Assembly: GCA_008180335.1 (NCBI GenBank)
Contig: VTEF01000001.1
Span: 124,001 to 188,000 of the forward strand
Direction of reading: 5' to 3'
Length of the DNA stretch: 64,000 bases
From: Priestia megaterium
GTDB taxonomy: Bacteria; Bacillota; Bacilli; Bacillales; Bacillaceae_H
Shown here: positions 8,990 through 18,664 of the stretch, one piece after another
Numbering within the stretch: position 1 is the first letter of the stretch
Layout of the letters: every line of letters begins with the position of its first letter
Notes under the pieces: model-generated
What the model was told of the DNA's origin: nothing
Seen by the model: the letters and a program-made list of their open reading frames with translations, nothing else
The model's database searches: none
Program-made: the position numbers and the translations under genes

Positions 8990-9982
8990 ATGAGTCATTT
9001 AACAGATATGGAGCAGCTATTTGGTGTGATTGATCAAACAGCCATTATTTTACGAAAGGAATTAAATTGTTTATATTTAGAAGCTGTAGCAGAAACGGGT
9101 GAAAACTTATTTCATGAAGAGATTTTACAAGATGAGCTAGATGAAGTAACAAAAAAACGATTGCAAAAAGAATATAGCACCATTAAGCTTTCAAGATTTG
9201 ACAAAGAAACGATTCGCAAAGCCTATCAATTAGCGGTATTAAAAGGAATGAAAGAAGCGGTACAGCCAAATCATCAAATGACACCGGATGCTGTTGGTTT
9301 ATTTATAAGTTATTTAGTAGGGAAATTTATGAATAAGCATGAAACGTATACAATTCTTGACCCAGCCGTAGGAGCAGGAAATTTAATAACGACGATTTTG
9401 AATACGCATGCTGCATCAATTGAACAAGCTTATGGAATTGATATTGACGATTTACTTCTGCAATTAACATATGTTAATGCGAATTTACAACAGCATGGAA
9501 TTGAATTATTTCACCAAGACAGTTTACAGCCGTTATTCATTGACCCTGTAGACCTTGTTGTCTGCGATTTACCAGTCGGCTACTACCCAAATGATGAAGG
9601 TGCTAAGAACTATAAAGTAAAAGCCGAAGAGGGGCATACGTATGCTCATCATTTGTTCATTGAAAAGAGTCTAACTCATGTAAAAGAAGGGGGATATGTG
9701 ATGCTTCTTATTCCGAATAATTTATTTGAATCAGAGCAATCTCATTTGCTTCAGCCATTATTAAAAGAAGAAGCAATTGTGCAAGGCATTATCCAGCTTC
9801 CCCTTTCAATGTTCAAACAAGAGCAAGCAGCTAAGAGCATTTTAGTGTTACAAAAGAAAGGTCAACATGTAAAAGCACCGGAACATGCGCTACTCGTTAA
9901 CTTACCAAAGTTCAGCAACAAAGAAGCGATGAATGACATTATGAATCAAATGAATGAATGGTTTTATGTTAATAAAAAGTAA
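8990..9982 (+). CDS. ytxK: Class I SAM-dependent methyltransferase, YtxK-like
   Basis: A methyltransferase fold related to N6-adenine DNA methylases (330 residues). Motif I is ILDPAVGAGNL (123-132), and the catalytic position near residue 190 reads DLPVGYYP in place of NPPF/DPPY, so true DNA adenine methylation is doubtful. No restriction gene is nearby. The N-terminal 90 residues are helical. AGGAGGAAACAG precedes the ATG. The order ytxK-ackA is conserved in Bacillus, and the B. subtilis homologue has been linked to biofilm and motility phenotypes; the substrate is unknown. Confidence 0.82.
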   Translation: MSHLTDMEQLFGVIDQTAIILRKELNCLYLEAVAETGENLFHEEILQDELDEVTKKRLQKEYSTIKLSRFDKETIRKAYQLAVLKGMKEAVQPNHQMTPDAVGLFISYLVGKFMNKHETYTILDPAVGAGNLITTILNTHAASIEQAYGIDIDDLLLQLTYVNANLQQHGIELFHQDSLQPLFIDPVDLVVCDLPVGYYPNDEGAKNYKVKAEEGHTYAHHLFIEKSLTHVKEGGYVMLLIPNNLFESEQSHLLQPLLKEEAIVQGIIQLPLSMFKQEQAAKSILVLQKKGQHVKAPEHALLVNLPKFSNKEAMNDIMNQMNEWFYVNKK

Positions 9983-10010
9983 GTTTTTTTAGAAAATAAT
10001 GAATTTTTGA

Positions 10011-10024
10011 TGTAGGCGCTTTTA
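10011..10024 (+). promoter_or_regulatory. Catabolite-responsive element upstream of ackA
   Basis: TGTAGGCGCTTTTA matches the cre consensus TGWAANCGNTNWCA at all but two positions. Its centre is about 56 bp before the start predicted from the promoter at 10039-10067. That geometry is the one by which CcpA activates ackA in B. subtilis. Confidence 0.5.
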
Positions 10025-10038
10025 ATCATGGATAGCTC

Positions 10039-10067
10039 TTGAAATCTCCTGTGGTGAATGATTAAAT
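10039..10067 (+). promoter_or_regulatory. Candidate ackA promoter
   Basis: TTGAAA (10039-10044), 17-base spacer, TTAAAT (10062-10067). A second candidate, TTTACA at 10121 and CATAAT at 10143 with a 16-base spacer, lies closer to the gene. Confidence 0.4.
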
Positions 10068-10180
10068 GGATAAGGATAGAAATCGTGTCGAAATGCATAG
10101 AATATTGTAGAGAATTTACTTTTACACTTTGTTCGTCATGTTCATAATGCACGTATAATAAAAAGGAGCTGTTTTAATCT

Positions 10181-11371
10181 ATGTCAAAAATTATTGCGAT
10201 TAATGCGGGCAGTTCTTCACTCAAGTTTCAATTGTTTGAAATGCCAAGTGAATCTGTATTAACAAAAGGTTTAGTAGAGCGAATTGGTTTAAATGATGCT
10301 GTGTTTACTATTTCAGTGAACGGTGAAAAGCAAACAGAAGTAAGAGAGATTCCAGATCATTCAGTAGCCGTTAAAATTCTAGTTGGAAAATTGCTTTCAG
10401 AAGGAATTATTCAGTCATACGATGAGATTACAGGTGTAGGTCATCGTGTTGTACACGGCGGAGAGAAATTTGCTGATTCAGTGTTAATTACAGATGAAAC
10501 ATTAACTGAAATTGAAAACTTATCTGATTTAGCACCACTTCATAACCCAGCAAATATTGTAGGAATTAAAGCATTCCAAGAAATCTTGCCAAACGTTCCA
10601 GCTATAGCCGTATTTGATACAGCTTTTCATCAAACAATGCCAGAGAAATCATTCTTATATAGCTTGCCTTATGAGTACTATGAAAAGTATGGAGTTCGTA
10701 AATATGGATTCCATGGTACATCGCATAAATATGTATCAGAGCGTGCTGCTGAGTTACTAGGCCGCCCAATTGAACAATTACGTTTGATTTCTTGCCATTT
10801 AGGTAATGGTGCAAGTATTGCAGCAATTGAAGGCGGAAAATCAATTGATACGTCAATGGGCTTTACACCACTTGCAGGTGTAGCAATGGGAACGCGCTCA
10901 GGTAATATTGATCCTGCATTAATTCCATTTATTATGGAGAAAACAGGAAAAACAGCAGATGAAGTATTAAACGTGTTAAATAAAGAAAGCGGTTTGCTAG
11001 GGGTTTCAGGTATTTCTAGTGATTTACGCGATCTTATTAAAGCAAGTGCTGAGGGGAATGAACGTGCAGAAACAGCACTTGAGGTATTTGCAGGCCGTAT
11101 TCATAAATACATCGGTTCGTATGCAGCTCGTATGTCTGGTGTAGACGCAATCATCTTTACAGCAGGTATTGGTGAAAATAGTGATGTTGTACGTGCTCGT
11201 GTTCTTCGCGGCTTAGAGTTTATGGGTGTTTATTGGGATCCTGCTCTAAACAGCGTACAAGGAGAAGAAGCATTTGTTAGCTACCCACACTCTCCAGTAA
11301 AAGTTATTGTTATTCCAACGAATGAAGAAGTCATGATTGCACGTGACGTTGTACGTTTAGCAAATATTTAA
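10181..11371 (+). CDS. ackA: Acetate kinase
   Basis: Converts acetyl phosphate and ADP to acetate and ATP in overflow metabolism. All family signatures are present over 396 residues: [14 protein letters not shown] at the N-terminus, [49 protein letters not shown], and the C-terminal [20 protein letters not shown] precedes the ATG. It is monocistronic with its own terminator. A cre-like site lies upstream, consistent with CcpA activation when sugar is plentiful. Confidence 0.97.
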   Translation: MSKIIAINAGSSSLKFQLFEMPSESVLTKGLVERIGLNDAVFTISVNGEKQTEVREIPDHSVAVKILVGKLLSEGIIQSYDEITGVGHRVVHGGEKFADSVLITDETLTEIENLSDLAPLHNPANIVGIKAFQEILPNVPAIAVFDTAFHQTMPEKSFLYSLPYEYYEKYGVRKYGFHGTSHKYVSERAAELLGRPIEQLRLISCHLGNGASIAAIEGGKSIDTSMGFTPLAGVAMGTRSGNIDPALIPFIMEKTGKTADEVLNVLNKESGLLGVSGISSDLRDLIKASAEGNERAETALEVFAGRIHKYIGSYAARMSGVDAIIFTAGIGENSDVVRARVLRGLEFMGVYWDPALNSVQGEEAFVSYPHSPVKVIVIPTNEEVMIARDVVRLANI

Positions 11372-11457
11372 TTAAATTGAATTTAATCAGTAATGTGCTT
11401 CCTGCTTGTTAAAAGTGGAATAGCTGTCATCTAGCAGAAGTACAGGTATAGACAACG

Positions 11458-11489
11458 AAAAGCTAATGACCCAAGGTCGTTAGCTTTTT
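11458..11489 (+). terminator. Terminator of ackA
   Basis: Stem AAAAGCTAATGAC / GTCGTTAGCTTTT with a CCAAG loop and trailing T residues. Confidence 0.85.
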
Positions 11490-11577
11490 GTTTTAAGAAA
11501 ATAGGTATAGAGTAGAATGTTTGATATAATAAACGGGAGTAAATAACATGAAAAATATGGCTTGAAAGGGTGAGTTC

Positions 11578-12423
11578 ATGACATTCACGAATAGAGAAGA
11601 ACAATTAAAGCAAGAGATTGAAGCGTGGGAAAATAGGTTGGATCAACTTGCACCTACAAGCATAGAAAGTACATACGAAGAGTGGGTGAATAAAGCGATT
11701 AGTCTTATCCCGCCCCATGTCCTTGAAAGATATTTAGAAAAAATTAATGAATCAATGTTCTATTTAACTGCTCTTGTTCAAGGGACAGAAATGCAAATGC
11801 AAGCGGCAAAGCGAATTATTGAAACAGCTCGTGTTTTTGACGAGAATATTAGCGAAATCTCACAGTTAAAACAGTTACAAGTCAGTCAGCTTTCATACAT
11901 ATGTGAACACCAGCTTGCAAAGCAACGCCTCTATTCGCTTAGTCAAGGAGCTCTTTCTGGAACGGGACAGCCTTTATTATTAGGAGTAGATTTACCAGCT
12001 CTGTTGTTCATAAATTTACAAGCAATTCAGCAAGCAGCGATGAGTTATGGATATGATGTGCATGCACCATCTGAGCTGATGTTAACATTAAAAGTATTTC
12101 ACGGTGCTATTTTGCCTAAGCATTTGCAAAGAGCAGGGTGGGAACAAATGAAGCAGGAGCTGAATCAATCATTTGATCCTTATTTTTACGAGGGACCAGA
12201 ACACATTATAGATGAAACTTGTATTCATAAAATGCTTGTTGAAATCGCGAAAGCCATCCTTATTCTTATAACAAAAAGGCGTTTATATAATCATCTTCCT
12301 TTAGTAAGTATGGTCGTAGGAAGCGGCATGAATTATCGTTTCACAAGACAAGTAACGGAATATGCAAAGCGGTTCTATCAATACCGGTATTTATCGGAAA
12401 AATGTGAACTTATAAAAGAGTAA
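11578..12423 (+). CDS. EcsC family protein
   Basis: A 281-residue protein resembling the EcsC family: a helical N-terminal half (REEQLKQEIEAWENRLDQLAP), then GALSGTGQPLLLGVDLPALLFINLQAIQQAAMSYGYD, whose hydrophobic run and YGYD motif are typical. EcsC is the membrane-associated third protein of the Ecs exporter in Bacillus, but this copy has no ABC-transporter neighbours and its function is unknown. GGGTGA precedes the ATG at modest strength. At this place B. subtilis has other genes between ackA and argG, so this is lineage-specific content. Confidence 0.7.
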   Translation: MTFTNREEQLKQEIEAWENRLDQLAPTSIESTYEEWVNKAISLIPPHVLERYLEKINESMFYLTALVQGTEMQMQAAKRIIETARVFDENISEISQLKQLQVSQLSYICEHQLAKQRLYSLSQGALSGTGQPLLLGVDLPALLFINLQAIQQAAMSYGYDVHAPSELMLTLKVFHGAILPKHLQRAGWEQMKQELNQSFDPYFYEGPEHIIDETCIHKMLVEIAKAILILITKRRLYNHLPLVSMVVGSGMNYRFTRQVTEYAKRFYQYRYLSEKCELIKE

Positions 12424-12458
12424 ATGCTATCACCTGAAGTTTCACTTAATAGAAAGCT

Positions 12459-12499
12459 AAAAGAAGCCCATCATTTGGTGAAAATGATGGGCTTCTTTT
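12459..12499. terminator. Bidirectional terminator after the EcsC-like gene
   Basis: AAAAGAAGCCCATCATTT and its complement form an 18-bp perfect stem with a short loop. It serves the EcsC-like gene on + and touches the stop codon of the convergent 104-aa gene on -. Confidence 0.9.
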
Positions 12500-12812
12500 A
12501 TGTATGATTTTTACTTGAAATCTCTTGATTTGCTCGGTACCAAATCCATAAGTCATTAATAATCGATGCTAATTCTGCAATTTCGTTGTTTAATGTGCAA
12601 GAGGTGTTAAAGTTTTCTTCTTCTTCTAGTTGTAGTTGTTTTTGATTAATCACCTTTTCAACCTCAGCGATCCGATCTGGAATATGACCTCGAATTGTTT
12701 CCCAATACAATAGAATTTGTTGCTGAACAGAAGGATCGTAAGCACGCCATTCTTTTTGCAAGGATGGAAGTTTAATTCCAAGCCGTTCATCATAGCTAAA
12801 CAAATGTTCCAT
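12498..12812 (-). CDS. Conserved hypothetical protein, 104 aa
   Basis: I do not recognise this protein. It is soluble, helical and acidic, starting MEHLFSYDERLGIKLPSLQKEW and containing a probable coiled coil (residues about 50-75, IAEVEKVINQKQLQLEEEE), and ends NDLWIWYRANQEISSKNHT. A clear GAGGTGAT lies just before the ATG, and it ends at a shared strong terminator, which supports a real gene. It lies divergent from argGH. No catalytic motif or membrane segment is visible. Confidence 0.65.
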   Translation of the reverse strand: MEHLFSYDERLGIKLPSLQKEWRAYDPSVQQQILLYWETIRGHIPDRIAEVEKVINQKQLQLEEEENFNTSCTLNNEIAELASIINDLWIWYRANQEISSKNHT

Positions 12813-12948
12813 ACCATCACCTCATTTCTCTTCCATCATTTATAAGTATAGTCCTCTTTCTCTATCATAAATGAAAGTGTTTGGATATTCACTCATTAAA
12901 TTTTTATACGAAAATCATTTCCGATAGCTGTTTGGGTCTTGATTTCAT

Positions 12949-12966
12949 ATTGAATAAAAATTCAAA
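12949..12966 (+). promoter_or_regulatory. ARG box 1 (ArgR/AhrC operator)
   Basis: ATTGAATAAAAATTCAAA matches the Bacillus ARG box CATGAATAAAAATKCAAK at 15 of 18 positions and is a near-perfect palindrome around TTGAATAAAAATTCAA. Confidence 0.75.
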
Positions 12967-13020
12967 TAAACGCTTTTTTAATACATATAAAAGGTGTAAG
13001 TGTGAATTTATATACTTTTT

Positions 13021-13038
13021 TATGAATAAGTATTGAAA
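13021..13038 (+). promoter_or_regulatory. ARG box 2 (weaker)
   Basis: TATGAATAAGTATTGAAA, about 13 of 18 matches to the ARG box. It overlaps TTGAAA at 13033, a possible -35 with TAAAGT at 13055 as -10, so bound AhrC would block the promoter. Confidence 0.55.
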
Positions 13039-13073
13039 GTAGATTGATAAGTTGTTAAAGTAATAGTAAGTTT

Positions 13074-13091
13074 AATGAATAAAAATTTAAT
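13074..13091 (+). promoter_or_regulatory. ARG box 3
   Basis: AATGAATAAAAATTTAAT, 16 of 18 matches, placed just downstream of the predicted start of argGH transcription. Confidence 0.75.
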
Positions 13092-13126
13092 TAATTGCAT
13101 TTATATATCGTTTAGGAGGAGAAATA

Positions 13127-14335
13127 ATGAGTAATCCAAAAGTTGTTTTAGCATATTCTGGAGGTTTAGACACATCAGTTGCAATCAAATGGTTACAAGA
13201 AAAAGGTTATGACGTCGTCGCTTGTTGCTTAGATGTCGGAGAAGGAAAAGATTTAAAGTTTATTAAAGAAAAAGCAATGATGATTGGAGCGGTATCTTCA
13301 TATGTGATTGACGCTAAAGAAGAATATGCGAATGTTTATGCATTAGCGGCTTTGCAGGCCCACACGTTATATGAAGGAAAATATCCACTTGTTTCAGCGC
13401 TATCAAGACCTTTAATTGCGCAAAAACTTGTAGAAGTCGCAGAACAAGAAAATGCAGTAGCTGTAGCGCATGGTTGCACAGGTAAAGGAAATGACCAAGT
13501 TCGTTTTGAAGTATCAATTAAAGCATTAAACCCAAATTTAGAAGTCGTTGCTCCGGTGCGTGATTGGAAATGGTCTCGTGAAGAAGAAATTGAATATGCA
13601 AAACAGCATAATATTCCGATTCCGGTAAACTTAGATAGTCCATTCTCTATTGATCAAAACTTATGGGGAAGAAGTAACGAGTGTGGGATATTAGAAGATC
13701 CTTGGGCTGCACCACCAGAAGAAGCATACGATTTAACAGTCTCACTAGAACAGACACCTGATGCAGCAGATATCGTTGAAATCGAATTTGCACAAGGAGT
13801 TCCGGTTTCTTTAAATGGCCAATCTTATTCCTTAGCTCAGCTTATCCTTGAATTAAATGATATTGCTGGTAAGCATGGAGTTGGACGAATCGATCATGTG
13901 GAAAACCGCCTAGTTGGAATTAAATCACGTGAAGTGTATGAATGCCCAGCTGCAATGACGCTTATAAAAGCACATAAAGAGCTTGAAGATCTTACATTGG
14001 TAAAAGAAGTGGCTCACTTTAAACCGGTTATTGAGAAGAAACTAACAGAGGTGATTTATGAAGGTTTATGGTTCTCGCCATTAACTAATTCATTATTAGC
14101 GTTCTTAAAAGATACGCAGCAATATGTGAATGGAACAGTACGAGTAAAGCTCTTTAAAGGGCATGCTATTGTAGAAGGACGTAAATCTCCAAATTCTTTA
14201 TATGATGAAAAGCTTGCAACGTATACAAAAGAAGATGAATTCGATCATAATGCAGCGGTTGGTTTCATTTCATTATGGGGATTGCCAACAAAAGTAAGCA
14301 GCATGGTGAATCAAAAGAAGGTGACAACAGTATGA
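13127..14335 (+). CDS. argG: Argininosuccinate synthase
   Basis: Ligates citrulline and aspartate using ATP, the penultimate step of arginine synthesis. The 402 residues carry the PP-loop ATP motif [15 protein letters not shown] at the N-terminus, [14 protein letters not shown] in the middle, and the citrulline-binding segment [31 protein letters not shown] precedes the ATG. The stop overlaps argH by four bases (ATGA), so translation of the two is coupled. Three ARG boxes upstream indicate repression by AhrC with arginine. Confidence 0.97.
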   Translation: MSNPKVVLAYSGGLDTSVAIKWLQEKGYDVVACCLDVGEGKDLKFIKEKAMMIGAVSSYVIDAKEEYANVYALAALQAHTLYEGKYPLVSALSRPLIAQKLVEVAEQENAVAVAHGCTGKGNDQVRFEVSIKALNPNLEVVAPVRDWKWSREEEIEYAKQHNIPIPVNLDSPFSIDQNLWGRSNECGILEDPWAAPPEEAYDLTVSLEQTPDAADIVEIEFAQGVPVSLNGQSYSLAQLILELNDIAGKHGVGRIDHVENRLVGIKSREVYECPAAMTLIKAHKELEDLTLVKEVAHFKPVIEKKLTEVIYEGLWFSPLTNSLLAFLKDTQQYVNGTVRVKLFKGHAIVEGRKSPNSLYDEKLATYTKEDEFDHNAAVGFISLWGLPTKVSSMVNQKKVTTV

Positions 14336-15720
14336 CCAAATTGTGGGGAGGGCGTTTTACAAAGCGCCCTGAACAATGGATTGATGAGTTCGGTGCATCA
14401 ATTTCATTCGATCAACATCTTGTAGAGGAGGACATTGAGGGAAGCCTTGCTCATGTAACCATGTTGGCTAAATGTGGCATTCTATCACAGGAAGAAGTTA
14501 CCCAAATTAAGCAAGGGCTCCAAATGTTATTAGTAAAAGCAAAGAATAATGAATTAACTTTTTCGGCTCAATACGAAGATATTCACTTGAATCTAGAAAA
14601 GCTGCTGATTGATGAAATTGGTCCAGTCGGTGGAAAGCTTCACACAGGAAGAAGTCGTAATGATCAAGTAGCTACGGATATGCATTTATACTTGAAAAAG
14701 CATGTGCAACAAATTATCGAGCTTGTAAAACATTTACAGGATGTGCTGTTAACAAAAGCCGACCAGCATGTTGAAACTATTTTTCCAGGATATACACATT
14801 TGCAGCGTGCTCAGCCAGTATCCTTTGCCCATCATTTGCTGGCGTATGTCTCAATGTTCAAGCGTGATGAGGAGCGTTATGAAGAGTCGTTAAAGCGAAT
14901 TGACTTATCTCCGCTTGGAGCAGGAGCTTTAGCAGGCACAACATTCCCAATCGACCGCCACCATAGCGCGGAGCTTCTTGGTTTTAACGGCATTTACGAA
15001 AATAGCATGGATGCTGTTAGTGATCGCGACTTTATTTTGGAATTTTTAAGCAATAGTTCCATTTTAATGATGCATCTATCTCGTTTTTGTGAAGAATTGA
15101 TTCTATGGTCCAGTCAAGAGTTTCAATTTATTGAAATGGACGACACATATGCAACAGGTAGCAGTATTATGCCACAAAAGAAAAATCCTGATATGGCAGA
15201 GTTGATTCGAGGTAAAACAGGAAGAGTATATGGTCATCTGTTTAGCTTATTAACAGTTCTAAAAGGAACACCTTTGACATATAACAAAGACTTACAAGAA
15301 GATAAAGAAGGTATGTTTGACACGGTCACAACGATTGAAGGTTGCTTAACCATTTTTGCTGGCATGATTGAAACCATGACAGTAAAAACTGATGTGATGG
15401 AAAAAGCAACAAAACAAGATTTCTCAAACGCAACCGAATTAGCCGATTATCTAGCGGCCAAAGGAATGCCATTCCGTCAAGCTCATGAAGTGGTAGGGAA
15501 ACTAGTGTTAGCGTGTATTCAACAGGGCGTTTATTTAATGGATTTACCACTGAAGCAATACAAAGAAGCTTCTGGTTTATTTGAAGAGGACATTTATCAT
15601 GTATTAAATCCAAAAACAGCTGTGAATCGCCGTAATAGCGCTGGAGGTACAGGATTTGAACAAGTGAGACAAGCGATTACAAAAGCAAAAGCAGATCTTC
15701 ATGGAACTGTGAAAGCTTAG
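14332..15720 (+). CDS. argH: Argininosuccinate lyase
   Basis: Splits argininosuccinate into arginine and fumarate, the last step of the pathway. The 462-residue protein begins [11 protein letters not shown], carries [33 protein letters not shown]-type substrate residues, and the fumarase/lyase signature [12 protein letters not shown] with its catalytic serine. The start at 14332 overlaps the argG stop as ATGA. A longer frame beginning inside argG at 14275 is not used. A terminator follows at once. Confidence 0.97.
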   Translation: MTKLWGGRFTKRPEQWIDEFGASISFDQHLVEEDIEGSLAHVTMLAKCGILSQEEVTQIKQGLQMLLVKAKNNELTFSAQYEDIHLNLEKLLIDEIGPVGGKLHTGRSRNDQVATDMHLYLKKHVQQIIELVKHLQDVLLTKADQHVETIFPGYTHLQRAQPVSFAHHLLAYVSMFKRDEERYEESLKRIDLSPLGAGALAGTTFPIDRHHSAELLGFNGIYENSMDAVSDRDFILEFLSNSSILMMHLSRFCEELILWSSQEFQFIEMDDTYATGSSIMPQKKNPDMAELIRGKTGRVYGHLFSLLTVLKGTPLTYNKDLQEDKEGMFDTVTTIEGCLTIFAGMIETMTVKTDVMEKATKQDFSNATELADYLAAKGMPFRQAHEVVGKLVLACIQQGVYLMDLPLKQYKEASGLFEEDIYHVLNPKTAVNRRNSAGGTGFEQVRQAITKAKADLHGTVKA

Positions 15721-15747
15721 CGGATAAGAAGTTGAGAAGGATTTTGA

Positions 15748-15785
15748 AGAGTGTGCGTAGATTAAGTTTACGCACACTCTCTTTG
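15748..15785 (+). terminator. Terminator of argGH
   Basis: Stem AGAGTGTGCGTA / TACGCACACTCT with a nine-base loop and a CTTTGCTTT tail. Confidence 0.8.
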
Positions 15786-15989
15786 CTTTATATAAGCTTG
15801 AATTGCTTTAAACAGCAAGAAATCAAGAATAAATCAGTACGGCCTCGTGATGGTGATTCAGTGTGATTTAATAGGCCAAGTTCGCTCTCTGTATGATTCG
15901 ATAAAGAAGAAAAGCGCTAGACGTATAACAGATCAATTTGAGCAGAAAATAGAAAGGTATTGAATATGAGATAAGGGAGCGAATGAAGG

Positions 15990-16160
15990 ATGAAAGATAA
16001 AAAAAGTCAGTATCACGTATATGAGTATGATCAAGAAGGAGAAAGACAAATATCTCAACAGCTAATGGATTCTTATTCGAGTGGCTTTATTGGTGGCGAG
16101 CATATGGCCACTGCCTTTGAAAATGTGGAAGCTAAAAGCGACAATGAACTATATGAATGA
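15990..16160 (+). CDS. Small acidic hypothetical protein, 56 aa
   Basis: A short reading frame, MKDKKSQYHVYEYDQEGE at the start and NVEAKSDNELYE at the end, with 56 hydrophilic residues and no membrane segment. AAGGGAGCGAATGAAGG precedes the ATG, and a terminator follows about 50 bases after the stop, which supports a real transcription unit. The layout (short, charged, Tyr-rich start, a central SSGFIGGEHMATAFE) resembles small Bacillus spore-associated proteins, but I cannot assign a family. Function unknown. Confidence 0.6.
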   Translation: MKDKKSQYHVYEYDQEGERQISQQLMDSYSSGFIGGEHMATAFENVEAKSDNELYE

Positions 16161-16207
16161 TGAGATGCATATACTATAGAAGTAGGCATTACTTCTGCTT
16201 ATACACT

Positions 16208-16240
16208 CCCCACTTCGCCTCAAAAAGTGGGGTTCCTCTT
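16208..16240 (+). terminator. Terminator before ald
   Basis: CCCCACTT / AAGTGGGG with a nine-base loop, then TTCCTCTTTTT. It closes the small-gene transcript. A second small repeat AGAAGTA/TACTTCT lies at 16178-16196. Confidence 0.75.
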
Positions 16241-16310
16241 TTTCCATTCATATAGATAAAGATGTTTTAAACTACCGCTTAATGGATTATTTTAAAAGGA
16301 GGATATACAA

Positions 16311-17432
16311 ATGTATATCGGTGTACCAAAAGAGGTAAAAAATAATGAAAATCGTGTAGCGATCACACCAGCTGGTGTAACAGCATTTGTGAACAGTGGA
16401 CATGAAGTATGGATTGAAAAAGGTGCAGGGGAAGGCTCTGGTTTTTCAGATGAGCAATATGTAGCAGCAGGTGCTTCGATTGTAGAAACAGCAAAGGATG
16501 CTTGGGCGGCAGACATGGTCATAAAGGTAAAAGAGCCCCTTCCAGAGGAATATACTTATTTTCGCGAAGGACTTGTATTGTTTACGTACCTCCATCTTGC
16601 AGCGGAAGAAAACTTAACAAAAGCATTAATTGATAAAAAAGTTATTGGAATTGCGTATGAAACTGTTCAACTGCCAAATAAGTCATTGCCTTTGCTTACA
16701 CCAATGAGTGAAGTAGCAGGGAGAATGGCATCGCAAATGGGAGCGCAATTTTTAGAAAAAACAAAAGGTGGAAAAGGCATTTTATTAAGTGGTGTGCCGG
16801 GTGTTCAAAGAGGAAAAGTCACGATTATTGGAGGTGGTGTCGCTGGAACAAATGCAGCTAAAATTGCAATTGGTTTAGGGGCGCATGTAACAATCATTGA
16901 CTTGAATGCAGACCGACTTCGTCAATTAGATGATTTATTCGACAAAGAAGTAACAACATTAATGTCGAATCACTATAACATTGCTGAATCGGTAAAAGAA
17001 TCTGATCTTGTTATTGGTGCTGTATTAATTCCAGGCGCCAAAGCTCCAAAATTAGTAACAGAAGAGATGATTGAAACGATGTCAAAAGGGTCAGTTGTAG
17101 TGGACATTGCAATTGATCAAGGTGGTATTTTTGAAACAACGGATCGTATCACTACCCATGATAATCCGACTTATGAAAAACATGGGGTATTACATTATGC
17201 AGTGGCTAATATGCCTGGCGCTGTACCGAGAACAGCGACTCTTGCCTTAACAAATGTAACTGTTCCATATGCGCTTCAAATCGCCAATGATGGCTATAAG
17301 AAAGCATGTCTGAAAAATGCATCGTTACTTCAAGGAATCAACACATTGAACGGATTTGTGACGTATGCTGCTGTAGCAGATGCGCATGGGTTAACATATG
17401 CAGATGCCATAACTCTTTTAGAACAAGCTTAG
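16311..17432 (+). CDS. ald: Alanine dehydrogenase
   Basis: NAD-dependent oxidative deamination of L-alanine to pyruvate, used for alanine catabolism and in sporulating Bacillus cells. The 373-residue protein starts [20 protein letters not shown], with the catalytic region [17 protein letters not shown], the Rossmann motif [15 protein letters not shown], and the active-site segment [28 protein letters not shown] precedes the ATG. It stands alone. Confidence 0.96.
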   Translation: MYIGVPKEVKNNENRVAITPAGVTAFVNSGHEVWIEKGAGEGSGFSDEQYVAAGASIVETAKDAWAADMVIKVKEPLPEEYTYFREGLVLFTYLHLAAEENLTKALIDKKVIGIAYETVQLPNKSLPLLTPMSEVAGRMASQMGAQFLEKTKGGKGILLSGVPGVQRGKVTIIGGGVAGTNAAKIAIGLGAHVTIIDLNADRLRQLDDLFDKEVTTLMSNHYNIAESVKESDLVIGAVLIPGAKAPKLVTEEMIETMSKGSVVVDIAIDQGGIFETTDRITTHDNPTYEKHGVLHYAVANMPGAVPRTATLALTNVTVPYALQIANDGYKKACLKNASLLQGINTLNGFVTYAAVADAHGLTYADAITLLEQA

Positions 17433-17469
17433 GATAAGAAAGTTAAGTAGTTCTTATGATAAGATGAAA

Positions 17470-17509
17470 ACGTACTCTTTTGTTTGGAAATGAAAACAGA
17501 AGGGTACGT
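17470..17509 (+). other. Strong hairpin without U-tract in the ytkL leader
   Basis: A 16-bp stem (ACGTACTCTTTTGTTT with AAACAGAAGGGTACGT, two G-U pairs) around GGAAATG. No run of T follows, so it is not a standard terminator; it may mark the end of ald mRNA or be a leader structure of the next gene. Confidence 0.5.
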
Positions 17510-17546
17510 ACTATTTAACCATTTTTGTTATAAAGGAGAGAGTGCG

Positions 17547-18227
17547 ATGTATGTTTCTTATCATGGTCATTCAGTTGTAAAGATTGAAACAGGTGGAAAA
17601 ACGCTTTTAATTGATCCGTTCATCACAGGAAATCAGTTAACCGATTTAAAAGCGGATGATGTAAAGGCGGATGTGATTTTGCTGACACATGGTCACAACG
17701 ATCATGTTGGAGACACAATTGACATTGCTAAACGCAACGATGCGCTTGTCATTGCGATTGCAGAATTAGCTACATACTTAAGTTGGAAGGGTGTGCGTGT
17801 CCATCCAATGAGTATTGGTGGATCGTATACTTTTGATTTTGGAACTGTTAAATTGACACAGGCGTTTCATGGTTCTAGCTATACAGAAGAAGAAAATCAG
17901 CAAATCATTTATACAGGGATGCCAGCTGGGTTACTTCTTACGATTGATGGAAAAACAATCTACCATGCAGGGGATACCGCATTGTATTCAGACATGAAGT
18001 TATTAAGTAAATACAACCCAGATCTTGCATTTTTACCGATTGGAGATAATTTTACAATGGGCCCTGAGGACGCCGTAACAGCTGCAGAATGGATTAACCC
18101 TAAACTTGTTGTACCAATTCATTACAATACATTCCCAGTGATTAAGCAAGATCCTTCTCAATTTATCGCATCTCTTTCTGGTATAAAAGGGAAAGTGCTA
18201 AAGTCGGGAGAAGGGATCGAATTATAA
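17547..18227 (+). CDS. ytkL: Metal-dependent hydrolase, UPF0173 (YtkL)
   Basis: Metallo-beta-lactamase-fold hydrolase of unknown substrate, 226 residues, the same length as B. subtilis YtkL. It begins [19 protein letters not shown] and has the metal motif [10 protein letters not shown], the fourth His in [18 protein letters not shown] and a late PIHYNTFPV. The start at 17547 follows AAAGGAGAGAGTGCG; the frame is open further upstream but runs through the hairpin at 17470. A terminator follows. Confidence 0.9.
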   Translation: MYVSYHGHSVVKIETGGKTLLIDPFITGNQLTDLKADDVKADVILLTHGHNDHVGDTIDIAKRNDALVIAIAELATYLSWKGVRVHPMSIGGSYTFDFGTVKLTQAFHGSSYTEEENQQIIYTGMPAGLLLTIDGKTIYHAGDTALYSDMKLLSKYNPDLAFLPIGDNFTMGPEDAVTAAEWINPKLVVPIHYNTFPVIKQDPSQFIASLSGIKGKVLKSGEGIEL

Positions 18228-18261
18228 AAATTATTGATCCATTTCCAACACATGATTTAGA

Positions 18262-18296
18262 AGACGATGCTAATTAAGCGTAGTATCGTCTTTTTT
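18262..18296 (+). terminator. Terminator of ytkL
   Basis: AGACGATGCTA / TAGTATCGTCT, eight-base loop, then TTTTT. Confidence 0.85.
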
Positions 18297-18338
18297 ATAG
18301 TCTCTTTGCATAAAATAGTGGCGAAGGGAGAGGTTGTT

Positions 18339-18575
18339 TTGAATAAAAATAAAGCCATTCTAATTCTATTACTTTGTGGGTTTATGTTGTATTATGCATT
18401 ACCTCATCTAGTTGTGACGACACAAACATTGCAAGGAATCTTCAGTGTATCTTGGTTAGCCTTTGCTTTGCTTGTAATTGGAGGAAATTTGTCGTCTCTT
18501 TTATATACTAAGCGTATCAATCTTGTCACTCAACAGAAGAAAACAGGAGGGAAATCGATGCGTCAAAGAGGCTGA
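18339..18575 (+). CDS. Small membrane protein, 78 aa, unknown
   Basis: Two hydrophobic segments (KAILILLLCGFMLYYALPHLVV and VSWLAFALLVIGGNLSSLLY) and a basic tail KKTGGKSMRQRG, so both ends probably face the cytoplasm. I do not recognise the family. The TTG start at 18339 is chosen because AAGGGAGAGG lies 5 bases before it; the frame remains open to 18267 but with no ribosome binding site and across the ytkL terminator. It precedes ytoI by about 90 bases. Confidence 0.65.
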   Translation: MNKNKAILILLLCGFMLYYALPHLVVTTQTLQGIFSVSWLAFALLVIGGNLSSLLYTKRINLVTQQKKTGGKSMRQRG

Positions 18576-18664
18576 CATTGAATCAAATGAGTTGCACCCG
18601 TATAATAAAGAGAAAAAGAGTAGAGAGTATGAAACGTAAAATATTCTAGAAGGGTGAAGTACAT

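Noticed and set aside
8990-9982. Restriction-modification methyltransferase
   Set aside because: The catalytic NPPF/DPPY motif is DLPVGYYP and no restriction or specificity gene is nearby; the ytxK-ackA order is housekeeping.
9964-10152. 62-codon frame on the minus strand between ytxK and ackA
   Set aside because: It covers the ackA cre and promoter, has no ribosome binding site, and its residue composition is not protein-like.
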